Below are positions 16,022 to 24,820 of a stretch of DNA of 64,000 nucleotides, piece after piece. The stretch lies in contig NZ_MVAG01000128.1 in the NCBI RefSeq assembly GCF_002177115.1, forward strand, positions 248,001 through 312,000, in the 5' to 3' direction. Source of the stretch: Chryseobacterium mucoviscidosis. Lineage in GTDB: Bacteria; Bacteroidota; Bacteroidia; Flavobacteriales; Weeksellaceae. Each line of letters starts with the position of its first letter. Positions within the stretch are counted from its first letter, which is position 1. The translations under genes and the position numbers were made by a program. Under the pieces are notes generated by a model. The model was not told the DNA's origin and did not search any database. It worked only from the letters and a program-made list of their open reading frames with translations.

Positions 16022-18139
16022 TTAAAAGTTGTAGGTAAGTCTGGTGAAGTAGCTTCTGCCGTAGAAAAGATTCGAGTTCGGATCGGTGGTTCCGTGCGCG
16101 GTTCCTGCAACGGTGGTGTCTCTTACGGATGAAACATCAAAAATGTTCTTGATTCCTGCACTGAGTTCAAAATGATTTTTGAAAAAGGGCTGACTTACCA
16201 CGAAATCCATCATGTTAAAATTGCCGCGCTCTCCCACATAATAAAAAGGATGGGCAATATCCTGACTGTCTAAGACAAACATCTGAAGTTTCCCGACGTG
16301 TCTGTAAAACAACGAAACATTGGTTCCGGTTTTTGGGAGGGTATAGTTTGCAGCCAGTTTTCCTTCGAATGTATAAAAGAAATCATCTGGAGAAACCAGA
16401 GTTCCCGAAAAGAGTTCTTTTCCGATGCCATAATAAGAGGCATTGGCTGCAAGGCTGAACTGGTTTTTCTGAAGTTTAAAATTGGCTTCAAAAAGTAATG
16501 ATCTGAATTTATTGATGTTGATGTATTTGTACTGCAACGGACTCTGATTGATCTGCAGAACTTCTATTCTGTTTTTGAGATCCATGTACGTTGCGCTAGC
16601 TCCTACCTGAACATTCCATCCTGAATTGGTGGTGAATTTTTTGTCTCCGTTTAAAGAGATCGTGATTCCTTCTTCCGGTTTTAAATCTTCATTTCCTCTG
16701 ATGTCGTGGTTGCTGTCTACAAAATAAGTGTAGAGTTCATCAAAATTCGGAAATCGGTTCGCGCTTCCTGCAACGAGTCGGATATTACTGGAATCATCTA
16801 TTTTTCCTCTTACCGTTAAGGAATAATTGTGCTGTGTATCAAATTTATCACTCAGCGCCAAACGGTAACCGGGTCTTAATGAAAGCCAATCTGTGGGATT
16901 CCATTCTGCAGAAATAAAATTGGCGTAATTGAAAATTTTTCGGTCTACATTATTTCCTGCAAAATCTCCTGCAATAAAACCTGCGTATCCTTTGGTATGA
17001 TCGAATTCATAACCCAACTGGAAATCTATTTTTTTATCATCAATAAAATTACTGAAAACTCCTCGTGAATAAATGACATCTGCTTTATTATAGGACTGAT
17101 ATGCTTCTTTCGTTCCCATTACTTTCCTGTTCGGAATATCATAGGTAAAATCTCTGTATTTTCTGTCCTGAGTCTGATATGAAAAATCTCCAGTATAATT
17201 GATGCTGCCTAATTTGGTCTGAACATTTAACTGATTGACGTATCTTGTGGTGAGGTAATCTCTGTCGGCAGAAGTATAAGTTCTGTTTCCTTCGCCTAAG
17301 TAAAGCTCTGAAACAATCGGGCTGTAAAAATTGAGTTTTTCATTAACGAATCCGAACTTATAGAAAACGGAAGTATTATTTTTACTGTAGCGAATTACTC
17401 CGTCGATATTCAGCACATCTTTCGGCTGCCACAGATATCCTCTTTTTCCGTCCTGTTCAAAATATTTATATCCTTCCTGTGTTCCTTTGAATCCCTGAAA
17501 ATCGTTATGATTGATATTGGCTCCGATATACCAGTTTTCATTCAGGTTATATCCTGCATTCAGCGTTTGAATATGTCTTCCCTCTCCTTTTTTGTACCAG
17601 TTGTATTCTTTTCCTACGGTTTCTTCCTGAACGGAAGCATTTAACGTTAATTTTTTCTGAGTGCTTTTTTTGGTAATGATATTGATGACTCCGGCAACGG
17701 CATTGCTTCCGTAATCCACTCCCATTGAACCTCTTACCACTTCTATACGTTCTACATTATTGATATTGAGTTTGGTGAGATCTATATTGTTTCCCAATCC
17801 TACATCTCCCACCACAGGAATATTGTCAATAAGGATTTTGGTGTATTCTCCACCCAGTCCCAGTAAACTCGCCGTTGAATTTCCTGAATTGCGGTCTGAA
17901 GTAATCAGGATGTTTAAGCTTTGGTTTAAAACATCTGCCACGTTGGTTGCTGCCATATTTTTGATCTGCTGCGCATCAATAACCTCCACTTTATAAATTG
18001 ATTTATTTATGGATTGCTGAGTATACTGTCCGGTAAGTACAACTTCTTCAATTTTTTCCAGCTTTACAGAATCTTTTTTCTGCGCGTCCATCCACAAAAT
18101 CATCGTTAAAGCAAGAACAGAAAGCAATTTCTTCTTCAT
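16022..18139 (-). CDS. hmuR: TonB-dependent heme/iron receptor HmuR-like
   Basis: A 705-aa outer-membrane receptor. After a signal peptide (MKKKLLSVLALTMILWMDAQ) comes a plug domain with VEVIDAQQIKNMAATNVADVL and NVERIEVVRGSMGVDYGSNAVAGVINIITKK, then a 22-strand-type barrel ending in the terminal aromatic (LTYNF). It has no CarboxypepD_reg-like extension, unlike SusC proteins. As first gene of the heme operon it should import heme through TonB. The assignment to heme rests mainly on the downstream genes. Confidence 0.9.
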   Translation of the reverse strand: MKKKLLSVLALTMILWMDAQKKDSVKLEKIEEVVLTGQYTQQSINKSIYKVEVIDAQQIKNMAATNVADVLNQSLNILITSDRNSGNSTASLLGLGGEYTKILIDNIPVVGDVGLGNNIDLTKLNINNVERIEVVRGSMGVDYGSNAVAGVINIITKKSTQKKLTLNASVQEETVGKEYNWYKKGEGRHIQTLNAGYNLNENWYIGANINHNDFQGFKGTQEGYKYFEQDGKRGYLWQPKDVLNIDGVIRYSKNNTSVFYKFGFVNEKLNFYSPIVSELYLGEGNRTYTSADRDYLTTRYVNQLNVQTKLGSINYTGDFSYQTQDRKYRDFTYDIPNRKVMGTKEAYQSYNKADVIYSRGVFSNFIDDKKIDFQLGYEFDHTKGYAGFIAGDFAGNNVDRKIFNYANFISAEWNPTDWLSLRPGYRLALSDKFDTQHNYSLTVRGKIDDSSNIRLVAGSANRFPNFDELYTYFVDSNHDIRGNEDLKPEEGITISLNGDKKFTTNSGWNVQVGASATYMDLKNRIEVLQINQSPLQYKYININKFRSLLFEANFKLQKNQFSLAANASYYGIGKELFSGTLVSPDDFFYTFEGKLAANYTLPKTGTNVSLFYRHVGKLQMFVLDSQDIAHPFYYVGERGNFNMMDFVVSQPFFKNHFELSAGIKNIFDVSSVRDTTVAGTAHGTTDPNSNLFYGRSYFTRLTYNF

Positions 18140-18158
18140 AGGATCAAAAAATTTTTGA

Positions 18159-18226
18159 CAAATATAATATTTTATTTAGAACAATTAAAAATAATTATAT
18201 AATTTTGTAGAATAATTCTAAATAAA
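18159..18226. promoter_or_regulatory. Divergent promoter with Fur-like boxes
   Basis: TTTATTTAGAA (18171-18181) and TTCTAAATAAA (18216-18226) are perfect 11-bp inverted repeats. The right arm sits in the 6-1-6 palindrome TAGAATAATTCTA (18208-18220), which looks like Fur boxes of the TTAGAAT-N-ATTCTAA type. TAATTTTG (18200-18207) is a -7 box for the rightward gene. CAAATATA (18159-18166) reads TATATTTG for the leftward heme operon. Fur binding would cover both start regions. Confidence 0.6.
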
Positions 18227-18235
18227 AATAATGTT

Positions 18236-19036
18236 ATGAAACTAGGACTACTTATTGGAGGTTTACTGCTTACAGCGATTTCGGGAAATGCACAGGTAAC
18301 AACGATTAATGAGAATTTTGAATCTTTCACTGCAGGAACAGGCGCAGCGTGGCCGCAAAATAACTGGAACCGTGTACAAAGTGGTTCCGGACCATGGGTA
18401 TATGTTGATAATTCGAATGCAGCGGACAAACATATCCAGTATTACAGCTTTTTCACAACGAATACACCAGGTTATGCTATTGCCCCGCAAATTGTTGCAC
18501 CTAATGGAAGTCAGACACTTACGTTCAAGTCTTCCCTTACAGCAGGATCTTCCGCAGGAAGCACCGGAACCATTGAAGTTGGATTTGTGGACGGCGTTAC
18601 AACAGCAGATATGGCAAGTTTTACAAAGATTGGAAATACGATTACGCTTACTTCAACAGATACGCAGTATTCCGTACCGATTCCTGCATCCAATAAACAA
18701 TATATTGCCTTCAGAATTGTAGGAAGTCTTAATCACACAGCGATTCAGTTGGATGACATTTCTTACGCGGTAAGTTCGATACTTGCGGTTTCAGATCAGG
18801 CAAAATCAAAGGAAAGTGTACAGTTTGCCGTAAATTCCGACAATACCGCATTGCAGTTTGTTGCTAAAAAAGAACCGAAAAAAATTCAGATCTATTCAGC
18901 GGGAGGTCAGAAAACAGCCGAAGGAAAATTATCCGGAAGATCGTTTGACATCAGTACGCTTCAAACCGGAGTTTATTACATCTTGATTGAAACGGCGGAT
19001 GGAGAAATCGTAAAATCAAAATTCATTAAAAAATAA
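18236..19036 (+). CDS. T9SS-secreted protein, divergent from heme operon
   Basis: A 266-aa protein with signal peptide (to about residue 20, GNAQ). A beta-sandwich-like region (about 25-185) begins with INENFESFTAG and resembles choice-of-anchor J/MAM-like domains. A type A T9SS sorting domain follows at about 195-266 and ends YYILIETADGEIVKSKFIKK. The product should be exported to the cell surface or released by the Por secretion system. Sharing a Fur-like box with the heme operon suggests iron-regulated expression, so a heme- or hemoprotein-related role is possible but only inferred. It ends in a clean terminator. Confidence 0.82.
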   Translation: MKLGLLIGGLLLTAISGNAQVTTINENFESFTAGTGAAWPQNNWNRVQSGSGPWVYVDNSNAADKHIQYYSFFTTNTPGYAIAPQIVAPNGSQTLTFKSSLTAGSSAGSTGTIEVGFVDGVTTADMASFTKIGNTITLTSTDTQYSVPIPASNKQYIAFRIVGSLNHTAIQLDDISYAVSSILAVSDQAKSKESVQFAVNSDNTALQFVAKKEPKKIQIYSAGGQKTAEGKLSGRSFDISTLQTGVYYILIETADGEIVKSKFIKK

Positions 19037-19100
19037 ACTTTTCACAGGATCACAAAAGTTCACAGGAGCTTTATTGATAATACTTTCTATTTTTTCTAAT

Positions 19101-19132
19101 AAAAGGCTGTCCGCAATAGTGAACAGCCTTTT
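19101..19132 (+). terminator. Terminator after T9SS protein gene
   Basis: AAAAGGCTGT (19101-19110) pairs perfectly with ACAGCCTTTT (19123-19132) around a 12-nt loop, with T-rich sequence after it. Confidence 0.8.
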
Positions 19133-19195
19133 AGTTTTATGCTTCCCTCAGGAAGAGTAAAGTTATTTTTAAGTGACTAACTTTCTTCTTACAGT

Positions 19196-19486
19196 TTACA
19201 GAGTTTTAAATCCTTTAAATACCTGAGTAGAACTTTCCAGCATTTTAGAAACGTCTCTTCTGAAATTCAGCAAATGATCCTGCCCGTTGTGGCGGTTCAG
19301 GTGTTCTTCACTTTCCCACAATTCCACCATGAAAAAAGTTCCTTTGTTATCTTTGTCTTCAATAAGATCATACTGCAGACATCCCTCTTCTTTTCTGGTT
19401 TCTCTTACCAGAATCTGGAAAAGTTCAACTGCTTCCATCAGATAATTCTCATTAAATCTGAAAAGCGCAACTACGTTTATGTTCAT
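19196..19486 (-). CDS. Antibiotic biosynthesis monooxygenase (ABM) domain protein
   Basis: A small dimeric ferredoxin-like protein of about 96 aa in the YgiN/quinol monooxygenase group. Motifs are VALFRFNENYLMEAVELFQILVRETRKEEGCLQYDL and FFMVELWESEEHLNRHNGQDHL with the conserved W-E and the HxxxxH-like helix. ATG 19486 is chosen over an upstream in-frame start at 19525 because the beta-strand MNINVVALFRF begins there. No operon partner. The substrate is not predictable. Confidence 0.83.
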   Translation of the reverse strand: MNINVVALFRFNENYLMEAVELFQILVRETRKEEGCLQYDLIEDKDNKGTFFMVELWESEEHLNRHNGQDHLLNFRRDVSKMLESSTQVFKGFKTL

Positions 19487-19578
19487 TGTTATTTTTTTAG
19501 TGGTGTAAATGTAGAATATTTTCAAAACCGAAAAGATATTTCATGCTTTTATTTTTCCACATTTAACAGATTTTATCA

Positions 19579-20463
19579 CTAAAAAACAGATTTGTAAATG
19601 GTAATTGAGCTCATCACGATGACCAGAGTTCCGATGATGATAAACATACTTTTCACAGGAAGTTTTGCCGTTAACATCGCAGAAAAAGGAGCGGTAAAAA
19701 TTCCTCCGATCAGAAGTCCGAGAATAATATTCCAGTGCTGAATTCCCAATGTGAAAATAAAAGTAATGGCTGCCGTTAAGGTTAAAATAAATTTTGCCAC
19801 CGTAGAACTTCCCACCGCAAATCTCGGCGTAAAGGAATTTTTAATTAAAGTTCCTGTTACCAACGGTCCCCATCCTCCTCCTGCAAAGGAATCGATAAAA
19901 CCTCCGATCACTCCCAAACGCGTTAAATTTGTTTTCTGTTTTAATTTTTTGTCCTGCTTATTTTTAAAAGCATTGGATAAAATCTGAATTCCCAGATATA
20001 ATGTGTAGAAGGAAATAATTGTTTTGGTAATTTTTGAATAATATTCTCCGAGATATGTGAGTGAAACCGCCCCGATCACTGCGCCGAAAACCGCAGGAAT
20101 GGCGAGTCTTTTCACCAGACTTTTGCTTACGTTTTTCAGTCTGATATGACTGATGCTTCCGGCTGCTGTTGTAAAGCTTTCCGCAGAATGAATACTCGCA
20201 CTCACCGCATGAGGCGGAATTCCGAGAAACAAAAGCGTGGTCGTACAAATTACGCCGTATCCCATTCCCATCGATCCTGCAACGATTTCTGCCAAAACTC
20301 CGACCAACATCATCCAGTAGAAAATGTAATTGTCTTTGGCTAAAACAGTGAACAGTTCATCCAAATAGCCCAGTTCATACATGGTAAAGGCAACAACCGA
20401 CAGAAGTGCGATCGTCACAAAAAATACATTTAACCTGAACTGAACTTTTCTTGAAATAACCAT
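19579..20463 (-). CDS. TSUP (TauE/SafE) family transporter of the cys locus
   Basis: A 294-aa polytopic membrane protein with about eight helices and the two family repeats visible at GSMGMGYGVICTTTLLFLGIPPHAVSASIHSAES and GVIGGFIDSFAGGGWGPLVTGTLI. TSUP proteins move sulfite, sulfonates or related sulfur anions. It follows cysN on the same strand after a 121-bp gap, so sulfate or sulfite transport for assimilation is the likely role. A second, clearly different TSUP gene lies at 51645-52439. Confidence 0.88.
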   Translation of the reverse strand: MVISRKVQFRLNVFFVTIALLSVVAFTMYELGYLDELFTVLAKDNYIFYWMMLVGVLAEIVAGSMGMGYGVICTTTLLFLGIPPHAVSASIHSAESFTTAAGSISHIRLKNVSKSLVKRLAIPAVFGAVIGAVSLTYLGEYYSKITKTIISFYTLYLGIQILSNAFKNKQDKKLKQKTNLTRLGVIGGFIDSFAGGGWGPLVTGTLIKNSFTPRFAVGSSTVAKFILTLTAAITFIFTLGIQHWNIILGLLIGGIFTAPFSAMLTAKLPVKSMFIIIGTLVIVMSSITIYKSVF

Positions 20464-20584
20464 TTTTTCTGTTTTCTATCGTTTTAAACCATTACTGAAA
20501 TATTTATGCAGTTAAGAAAATTCACTTTAAATCAGCTTAGCTTTTTAAATCTTTCCTAAATGACTCAGATTATGTTTGTTTAAT

Positions 20585-21826
20585 TTACAAAATCATTACG
20601 GCTCCCACCGTTGAATTGCCTGTCTCGTCGATCAATATAGCGTTGCCTGTTGCATTGCTTTCTTCAAAGCTGTCGAAAACCAGGGGTGAAGCTGTTTTTA
20701 AAAGGACTTTTACGACTTCGTTTAATTTTATGCTTTCAGAAACCGGCGTTTTTTCTAAAGTATTAACGTCGATTTTGTATTCGATTTCTTTGATAATCGC
20801 TTTTAAAAGTTTGCTTTTGTGCTGAATGAAATATTTGTTTCCTTCGTTTAATTCCTTTTTATCCAGCCAGCAGACAATGGCTTCAATTTCATTTTCAACT
20901 TTCGGAAGGCTTTCGGTTTTTACTAAAAAATCGCCTCTGCTGATATCGATATCATCTTCAACATGCAGAACTGCGGGCTGATTGGCAAAAACAAATTCCA
21001 CTTCTTTGCCCCCTGTTTCTATTTTTGAAATTTTAGTCTGAATATTCTGAGGTAGCACCGTAATTTCGTCACCTTTTTTGTAAATTCCCGAAAGAACTTC
21101 TCCTGCATATCCTCTGTAATCGTGCAGATCCTCCGTTTGCGGACGAATGACATACTGAACCTGAAATCTCGGACTCTGAAAGTTTTGATCTGAATTGATT
21201 TCAACCGTTTCGAGGAAATCCAACAGCGTAGAACCTTCATACCAAGCCATATTTTCTGATCTTTCAACAATATTGTCGCCATGAAATGCCGAAATCGGGA
21301 AATAATTTACATTTTTTAACCCTAGTTTTTCTGCAACCAATTCATACTGAGCTTTTATATCCTTAAAAACTTCTTCAGAATACTCAACGAGATCCATTTT
21401 ATTGATGGCGACCACCACATTTTTCATCTTCAATAAAGAAGCAATAATGGAGTGTCTTCTTGTTTGCTCAATCACACCCTGTCTTGCATCAATCAGAATA
21501 ACAATCAGTTGCGAATTGGAAGCTCCCGTAATCATATTTCTTGTATACTGAATATGTCCCGGTGCATCGGCAATAATAAACTTTCTTTTCGGCGTCGAAA
21601 AATAGCGGTACGCAACATCGATGGTAATTCCCTGCTCTCTTTCTGCTCTTAAACCATCCGTTAAAATAGCAAGGTCTACTCCGTTTTCGTTTTTATTTTT
21701 TGACTGTTTTTCGAGTGCTTCAAGCTGATCGATCAATATATTTTTACTGTCGTACAGAAGTCTTCCGATCAGGGTACTTTTCCCGTCGTCTACACTTCCT
21801 GCAGTGATAAATCTTAATATGTCCAC
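20585..21826 (-). CDS. cysN: Sulfate adenylyltransferase subunit 1 (GTPase)
   Basis: The 413-aa GTPase subunit of ATP sulfurylase, which with CysD forms adenosine 5'-phosphosulfate from sulfate and ATP. G1 is SVDDGKSTLIGR, G3 is DAPGHIQYTRN and G4 is NKMDLV, followed by EF-Tu-like beta-barrel domains. No APS kinase (CysC) domain is fused at the C-terminus, consistent with a direct APS reductase being encoded nearby. A 276-bp low-complexity stretch separates it from cysD, long for genes of one operon. Confidence 0.96.
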   Translation of the reverse strand: MDILRFITAGSVDDGKSTLIGRLLYDSKNILIDQLEALEKQSKNKNENGVDLAILTDGLRAEREQGITIDVAYRYFSTPKRKFIIADAPGHIQYTRNMITGASNSQLIVILIDARQGVIEQTRRHSIIASLLKMKNVVVAINKMDLVEYSEEVFKDIKAQYELVAEKLGLKNVNYFPISAFHGDNIVERSENMAWYEGSTLLDFLETVEINSDQNFQSPRFQVQYVIRPQTEDLHDYRGYAGEVLSGIYKKGDEITVLPQNIQTKISKIETGGKEVEFVFANQPAVLHVEDDIDISRGDFLVKTESLPKVENEIEAIVCWLDKKELNEGNKYFIQHKSKLLKAIIKEIEYKIDVNTLEKTPVSESIKLNEVVKVLLKTASPLVFDSFEESNATGNAILIDETGNSTVGAVMIL

Positions 21827-22102
21827 GTTTGTTTTATTAATAATGAGTAATTGAGTGAGGTTGAGAGTGAGGTTAAGATTAAGATTAAGATTAAAGGCTT
21901 ACTAAAAAAACTTCCATCTTCCAACATCAAGCCTCCAACTTCTGTCTTCCATCTTCCAACTTCCTGCCTAAATATAAAGGTTGGGATTAAGGCTGAGACT
22001 GAAAACTTACTACAAAACGTCCATCTTCCATCTTCCAACCTCCAATTTCTATCTTCCATCTTCTAGCTTCTAGCTCCCATCTTCCTGCCTCCATCTTCCA
22101 TC
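21827..22102. repeat. Low-complexity CATCTTCCA-rich spacer between cysD and cysN
   Basis: The 276-bp gap consists largely of degenerate repeats of the unit CTTCCATCTTCCAAC, plus short GATTAA runs near 21878-21895. Related sequence lies at 24262-24335. No gene is supported. It may have expanded by slippage inside the operon. Confidence 0.6.
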
Positions 22103-23011
22103 CTAAAAATAACCTCCTTTCTTCCGGTCTTCCATCGCGGCTTCCGTCACTTTATCGTCGATTCGGGTTTCGCCGCGCTCGGAAATTCTGGATGCGGTGA
22201 TTTCATTCACAACCTCATCCAAAGTTTCGGCAGCACTTTCTATTGCGGCGGTACAGGTCATGTCTCCGACGGTTCTGTAACGGACTTTTTTATTCACAAC
22301 TGTATCATTTTCATCAATCTGAATAAAATCTGATACGGCAATTAACTGTCCGTCATATTCAATCACCTCTCGTTCATGTGCGAAGTAAATGGATGGCAAC
22401 TGGATATTTTCTTTTTTAATATAATTCCAGACATCAAGCTCCGTCCAGTTAGAAATCGGGAAAACTCTTACGTTTTCACCTTTATTGATTCTTCCGTTGT
22501 AGATGTTCCACAATTCCGGACGCTGCAGCTTCGGATCCCACTGTCCGAATTCATCACGAACAGAGAAAAAACGTTCTTTGGCTCTTGCTTTTTCTTCATC
22601 TCTTCTCGCTCCGCCAATGCATGCATCGAATCCGAATTCTTCAATTGTATCTAATAAAGTGTGGGTTTGCAGCCAGTTTCTGGAAGCAAATTTTCCTTTC
22701 GGTTCGGTTAAATTTTTAGCTTTAATGGTATCTTCCACTTTTCTTACAATCAGTTCCGCGCCGATATTTTCTGCTAAATAATCTCTGAACTGCAATGCTT
22801 CAGGAAAATTATGTCCTGTATCGATATGAACCAACGGAAAAGGAATTTTCATCGGAGCAAAAGCTTTTTTTGCCAGATGAACCAAAGTAATAGAATCTTT
22901 TCCGCCACTGAAAAGCAGCGCAGGTTTTTCAAACTGAGCAGCAATTTCCCTCATAATGTAGATACTTTCTGCTTCCAACTGCTCCAGATAATCTAACGTA
23001 TGTGTCGTCAT
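22103..23011 (-). CDS. cysD: Sulfate adenylyltransferase subunit 2
   Basis: The 302-aa catalytic subunit of ATP sulfurylase, an adenine-nucleotide alpha hydrolase fold. The PP-loop LLFSGGKDSITLVHLAKKAF, the FPLVHIDTGHNFPE block, GGARRDEEKARAKERFFS and the C-terminal GDMTCTAAIESAAETLDEVVNEI...SERGETRIDD match CysD closely. It lies 16 bp after cysH on the same strand. Confidence 0.97.
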   Translation of the reverse strand: MTTHTLDYLEQLEAESIYIMREIAAQFEKPALLFSGGKDSITLVHLAKKAFAPMKIPFPLVHIDTGHNFPEALQFRDYLAENIGAELIVRKVEDTIKAKNLTEPKGKFASRNWLQTHTLLDTIEEFGFDACIGGARRDEEKARAKERFFSVRDEFGQWDPKLQRPELWNIYNGRINKGENVRVFPISNWTELDVWNYIKKENIQLPSIYFAHEREVIEYDGQLIAVSDFIQIDENDTVVNKKVRYRTVGDMTCTAAIESAAETLDEVVNEITASRISERGETRIDDKVTEAAMEDRKKGGYF

Positions 23012-23027
23012 TTTTTATTTTTTTGAA

Positions 23028-23720
23028 TTAATGAGAATGCAGACCGCACTCTTTCTGTGAACTTTCCCACCACCATCTTCCGGCGCGCGGATTTTCTCCT
23101 TCTTCGATTGCTCTTGTACAGGGTTGGCAACCGACACTGATGAATCCTTTTTTGTGTAAAGACAATTCCTGAACTTTATTTTCTTTCAGATAATCTAAAA
23201 CATTCTGGTAATTCCAGTGAATTAAGGGGTTATATTTGTATAGTTTCCGGTCTTCGTCCCATTCGATGACCGGCATATTTTCTCTGTTTTCAGACTGTTC
23301 GGAGCGCAATCCTGTAATCCAGACTTTTGCATTTTCCAACGCGCGGTTTAAAGGTTTAACCTTACGGATAAAACAGCATTCTTTTCTGTTTTCTATGGAA
23401 TGATAAAACGCATTGATTCCTTTTTCATTCACATATTTTTCTACGTCTGAACTTTCCGGAAAATAGACTTCGGTTTTTGTTTTGTATCGGGAATTATTTT
23501 GGGAAAGCAACTCGTAGTGCTCGTAAAAAAGTCTTCCTGTATCAAGCGTGAACACTTTTACCGGCAGATGATTTTTGAAAATCATATCCGTAATTACCTG
23601 ATCTTCCTGACCGAGTGAGGTGGAGAAAACAACCCCTTCAGAAATTTTTGAAGAAATAAATTTCAGTCCCTCTTCTGCGGAAAGCTGTTTCAGTAACTCT
23701 GCATCTTCTTTTGAAATCAT
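23028..23720 (-). CDS. cysH: APS/PAPS reductase CysH
   Basis: A 230-aa reductase that makes sulfite from activated sulfate. The PP-loop-like FSTSLGQEDQVITDMI, the TLDTGRLF block and the C-terminal ECGLH reductase motif are present. The extra cysteine pairs KECCFIRKVKP and GCQPCTRAI are the [4Fe-4S] ligands of assimilatory APS reductases. With no CysC in the window, direct reduction of APS is expected. It is first gene of the cysH-cysD-cysN set, behind an operator-like CTAC-N7-GTAG site. Confidence 0.94.
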   Translation of the reverse strand: MISKEDAELLKQLSAEEGLKFISSKISEGVVFSTSLGQEDQVITDMIFKNHLPVKVFTLDTGRLFYEHYELLSQNNSRYKTKTEVYFPESSDVEKYVNEKGINAFYHSIENRKECCFIRKVKPLNRALENAKVWITGLRSEQSENRENMPVIEWDEDRKLYKYNPLIHWNYQNVLDYLKENKVQELSLHKKGFISVGCQPCTRAIEEGENPRAGRWWWESSQKECGLHSH

Positions 23721-23742
23721 ATTTTGTTCATTTGAAGTAATG

Positions 23743-23781
23743 CAAATATCAGATAAAATAATTATCCTACCAAAAAAGTAG
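23743..23781 (-). promoter_or_regulatory. Promoter and candidate Rrf2-type operator of cysH
   Basis: On the minus strand GATATTTG (23750-23743) is a -7 box with one mismatch and TTG (23773-23771) is 20 nt upstream. The palindrome CTAC-N7-GTAG (23767-23781) overlaps the -33 element. It lies between the Rrf2 regulator gene and cysH, which is the natural place for its operator. Confidence 0.5.
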
Positions 23782-23809
23782 ACTAATTATTTTAAAAAAA
23801 AGGATCTGA

Positions 23810-24217
23810 TTAATCTACCAAATCCATTAACGTTCTTTTCTCCAGAATATTCAGCGAAGCATCACGAACTTCAATCAGAACGTCGTGCAGACCGCAATGA
23901 TCTTCACTGCAGTCGTCGCATTTTTCGTAAAAATTTAAACTTACACAAGGAAGCAGTGCGATGGGTCCGTTCACGAGACGAATAATTTTCGCCAGCTTTA
24001 CATTTTCCGGCTTTTCTTTGAAAAAATAGCCTCCTCCTTTTCCTTTTTTGCTATCGAGAATGTCCGCTTTTTTAAGCTCAAGCAGGATATTTTCCAAAAA
24101 CTTTAAAGGAATTTTCTTGTGTTCGGCAATTTCGGAAATAAGAATCGGTCCGTCATTTCTCTTTTCTACAAGATATGACAGTGCCTTGAAAGCGTATTGA
24201 GATTTTTTAGACAGCAT
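23810..24217 (-). CDS. Rrf2 family transcriptional regulator
   Basis: A 135-aa winged-helix protein of the Rrf2 family (IscR/CymR relatives). The HTH and wing lie in LISEIAEHKKIPLKFLENILLELKKADILDSKKGKGGGYFF. C-terminal cysteines in LPCVSLNFYEKCDDCSEDHCGLHDVL could bind a metal or an Fe-S cluster. It sits 89 bp upstream of cysH on the same strand, so control of sulfate assimilation, possibly sensing sulfur or Fe-S status, is inferred. Confidence 0.87.
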   Translation of the reverse strand: MLSKKSQYAFKALSYLVEKRNDGPILISEIAEHKKIPLKFLENILLELKKADILDSKKGKGGGYFFKEKPENVKLAKIIRLVNGPIALLPCVSLNFYEKCDDCSEDHCGLHDVLIEVRDASLNILEKRTLMDLVD

Positions 24218-24345
24218 TACTACAAAAATAAGAAAATTGTTTGATATGTATAATAGGGTGACTGGAAGTTAGAAGATGGAGGCTGGGAGTTTTCAGGCAC
24301 CGCATAACTTCCCTCTTCTCGCTTCCTTCTTCCGTCCAAAATCCC

Positions 24346-24353
24346 TAAATTTG
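24346..24353 (+). promoter_or_regulatory. -7 element of the DUF4268 gene
   Basis: TAAATTTG matches TAnnTTTG and ends only 4 bases before the ATG at 24358. Transcription would start at or very close to the start codon, giving a leaderless or near-leaderless mRNA. Confidence 0.5.
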
Positions 24354-24357
24354 CGTT

Positions 24358-24786
24358 ATGTTCAGTAAACAGGAAGCACAGCAGTTAAAGAAAGAGTTTT
24401 GGACGGCTTTCGGAAAGTCTTTTCCAAGAAAATGGATTTTGTACGATACCAAAATCAAGGATATGTCGTTTAAATTTTATGCGGATAAGAAAAAAGCGGA
24501 AGTTTCTCTGGATATCGAAATGAAGGATGAAGTTTTCAGAGATGCGTATTACAACAAAATATGGTCACTGGAAGATATTTTGAAGGATTTTATCGGCGAT
24601 TTTCACAAGGAAGAATTTTATACGCTGGAAAACGGAAAAGTTATCAGCCGGATCTGGGTTGAAAAGCACGGTATTTCTGTTTTCAATAAAAATACATGGC
24701 GGGAAGCTTTTGAATTTTTTGTTGAAAAAATGGATGGCTTTGAACGGTTTTATTATGAATATGAGGATTTTATAAAGGATGTTTAG
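24358..24786 (+). CDS. DUF4268 domain-containing protein
   Basis: A 142-aa acidic, aromatic-rich protein that I recognise as the DUF4268 type (KKEFWTAFGKSFPRKWILYDTKIKDMSFKFYADKKKAEVSLDIEM and the late FFVEKMDGFERFYYEY). The family has no assigned function. There is no signal peptide or membrane segment. The zinc-ribbon gene follows after 34 bp and may be cotranscribed. Confidence 0.8.
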   Translation: MFSKQEAQQLKKEFWTAFGKSFPRKWILYDTKIKDMSFKFYADKKKAEVSLDIEMKDEVFRDAYYNKIWSLEDILKDFIGDFHKEEFYTLENGKVISRIWVEKHGISVFNKNTWREAFEFFVEKMDGFERFYYEYEDFIKDV

Positions 24787-24820
24787 TGAATAGTTCCTAA
24801 AGATTACAAAAAAGCATTTT

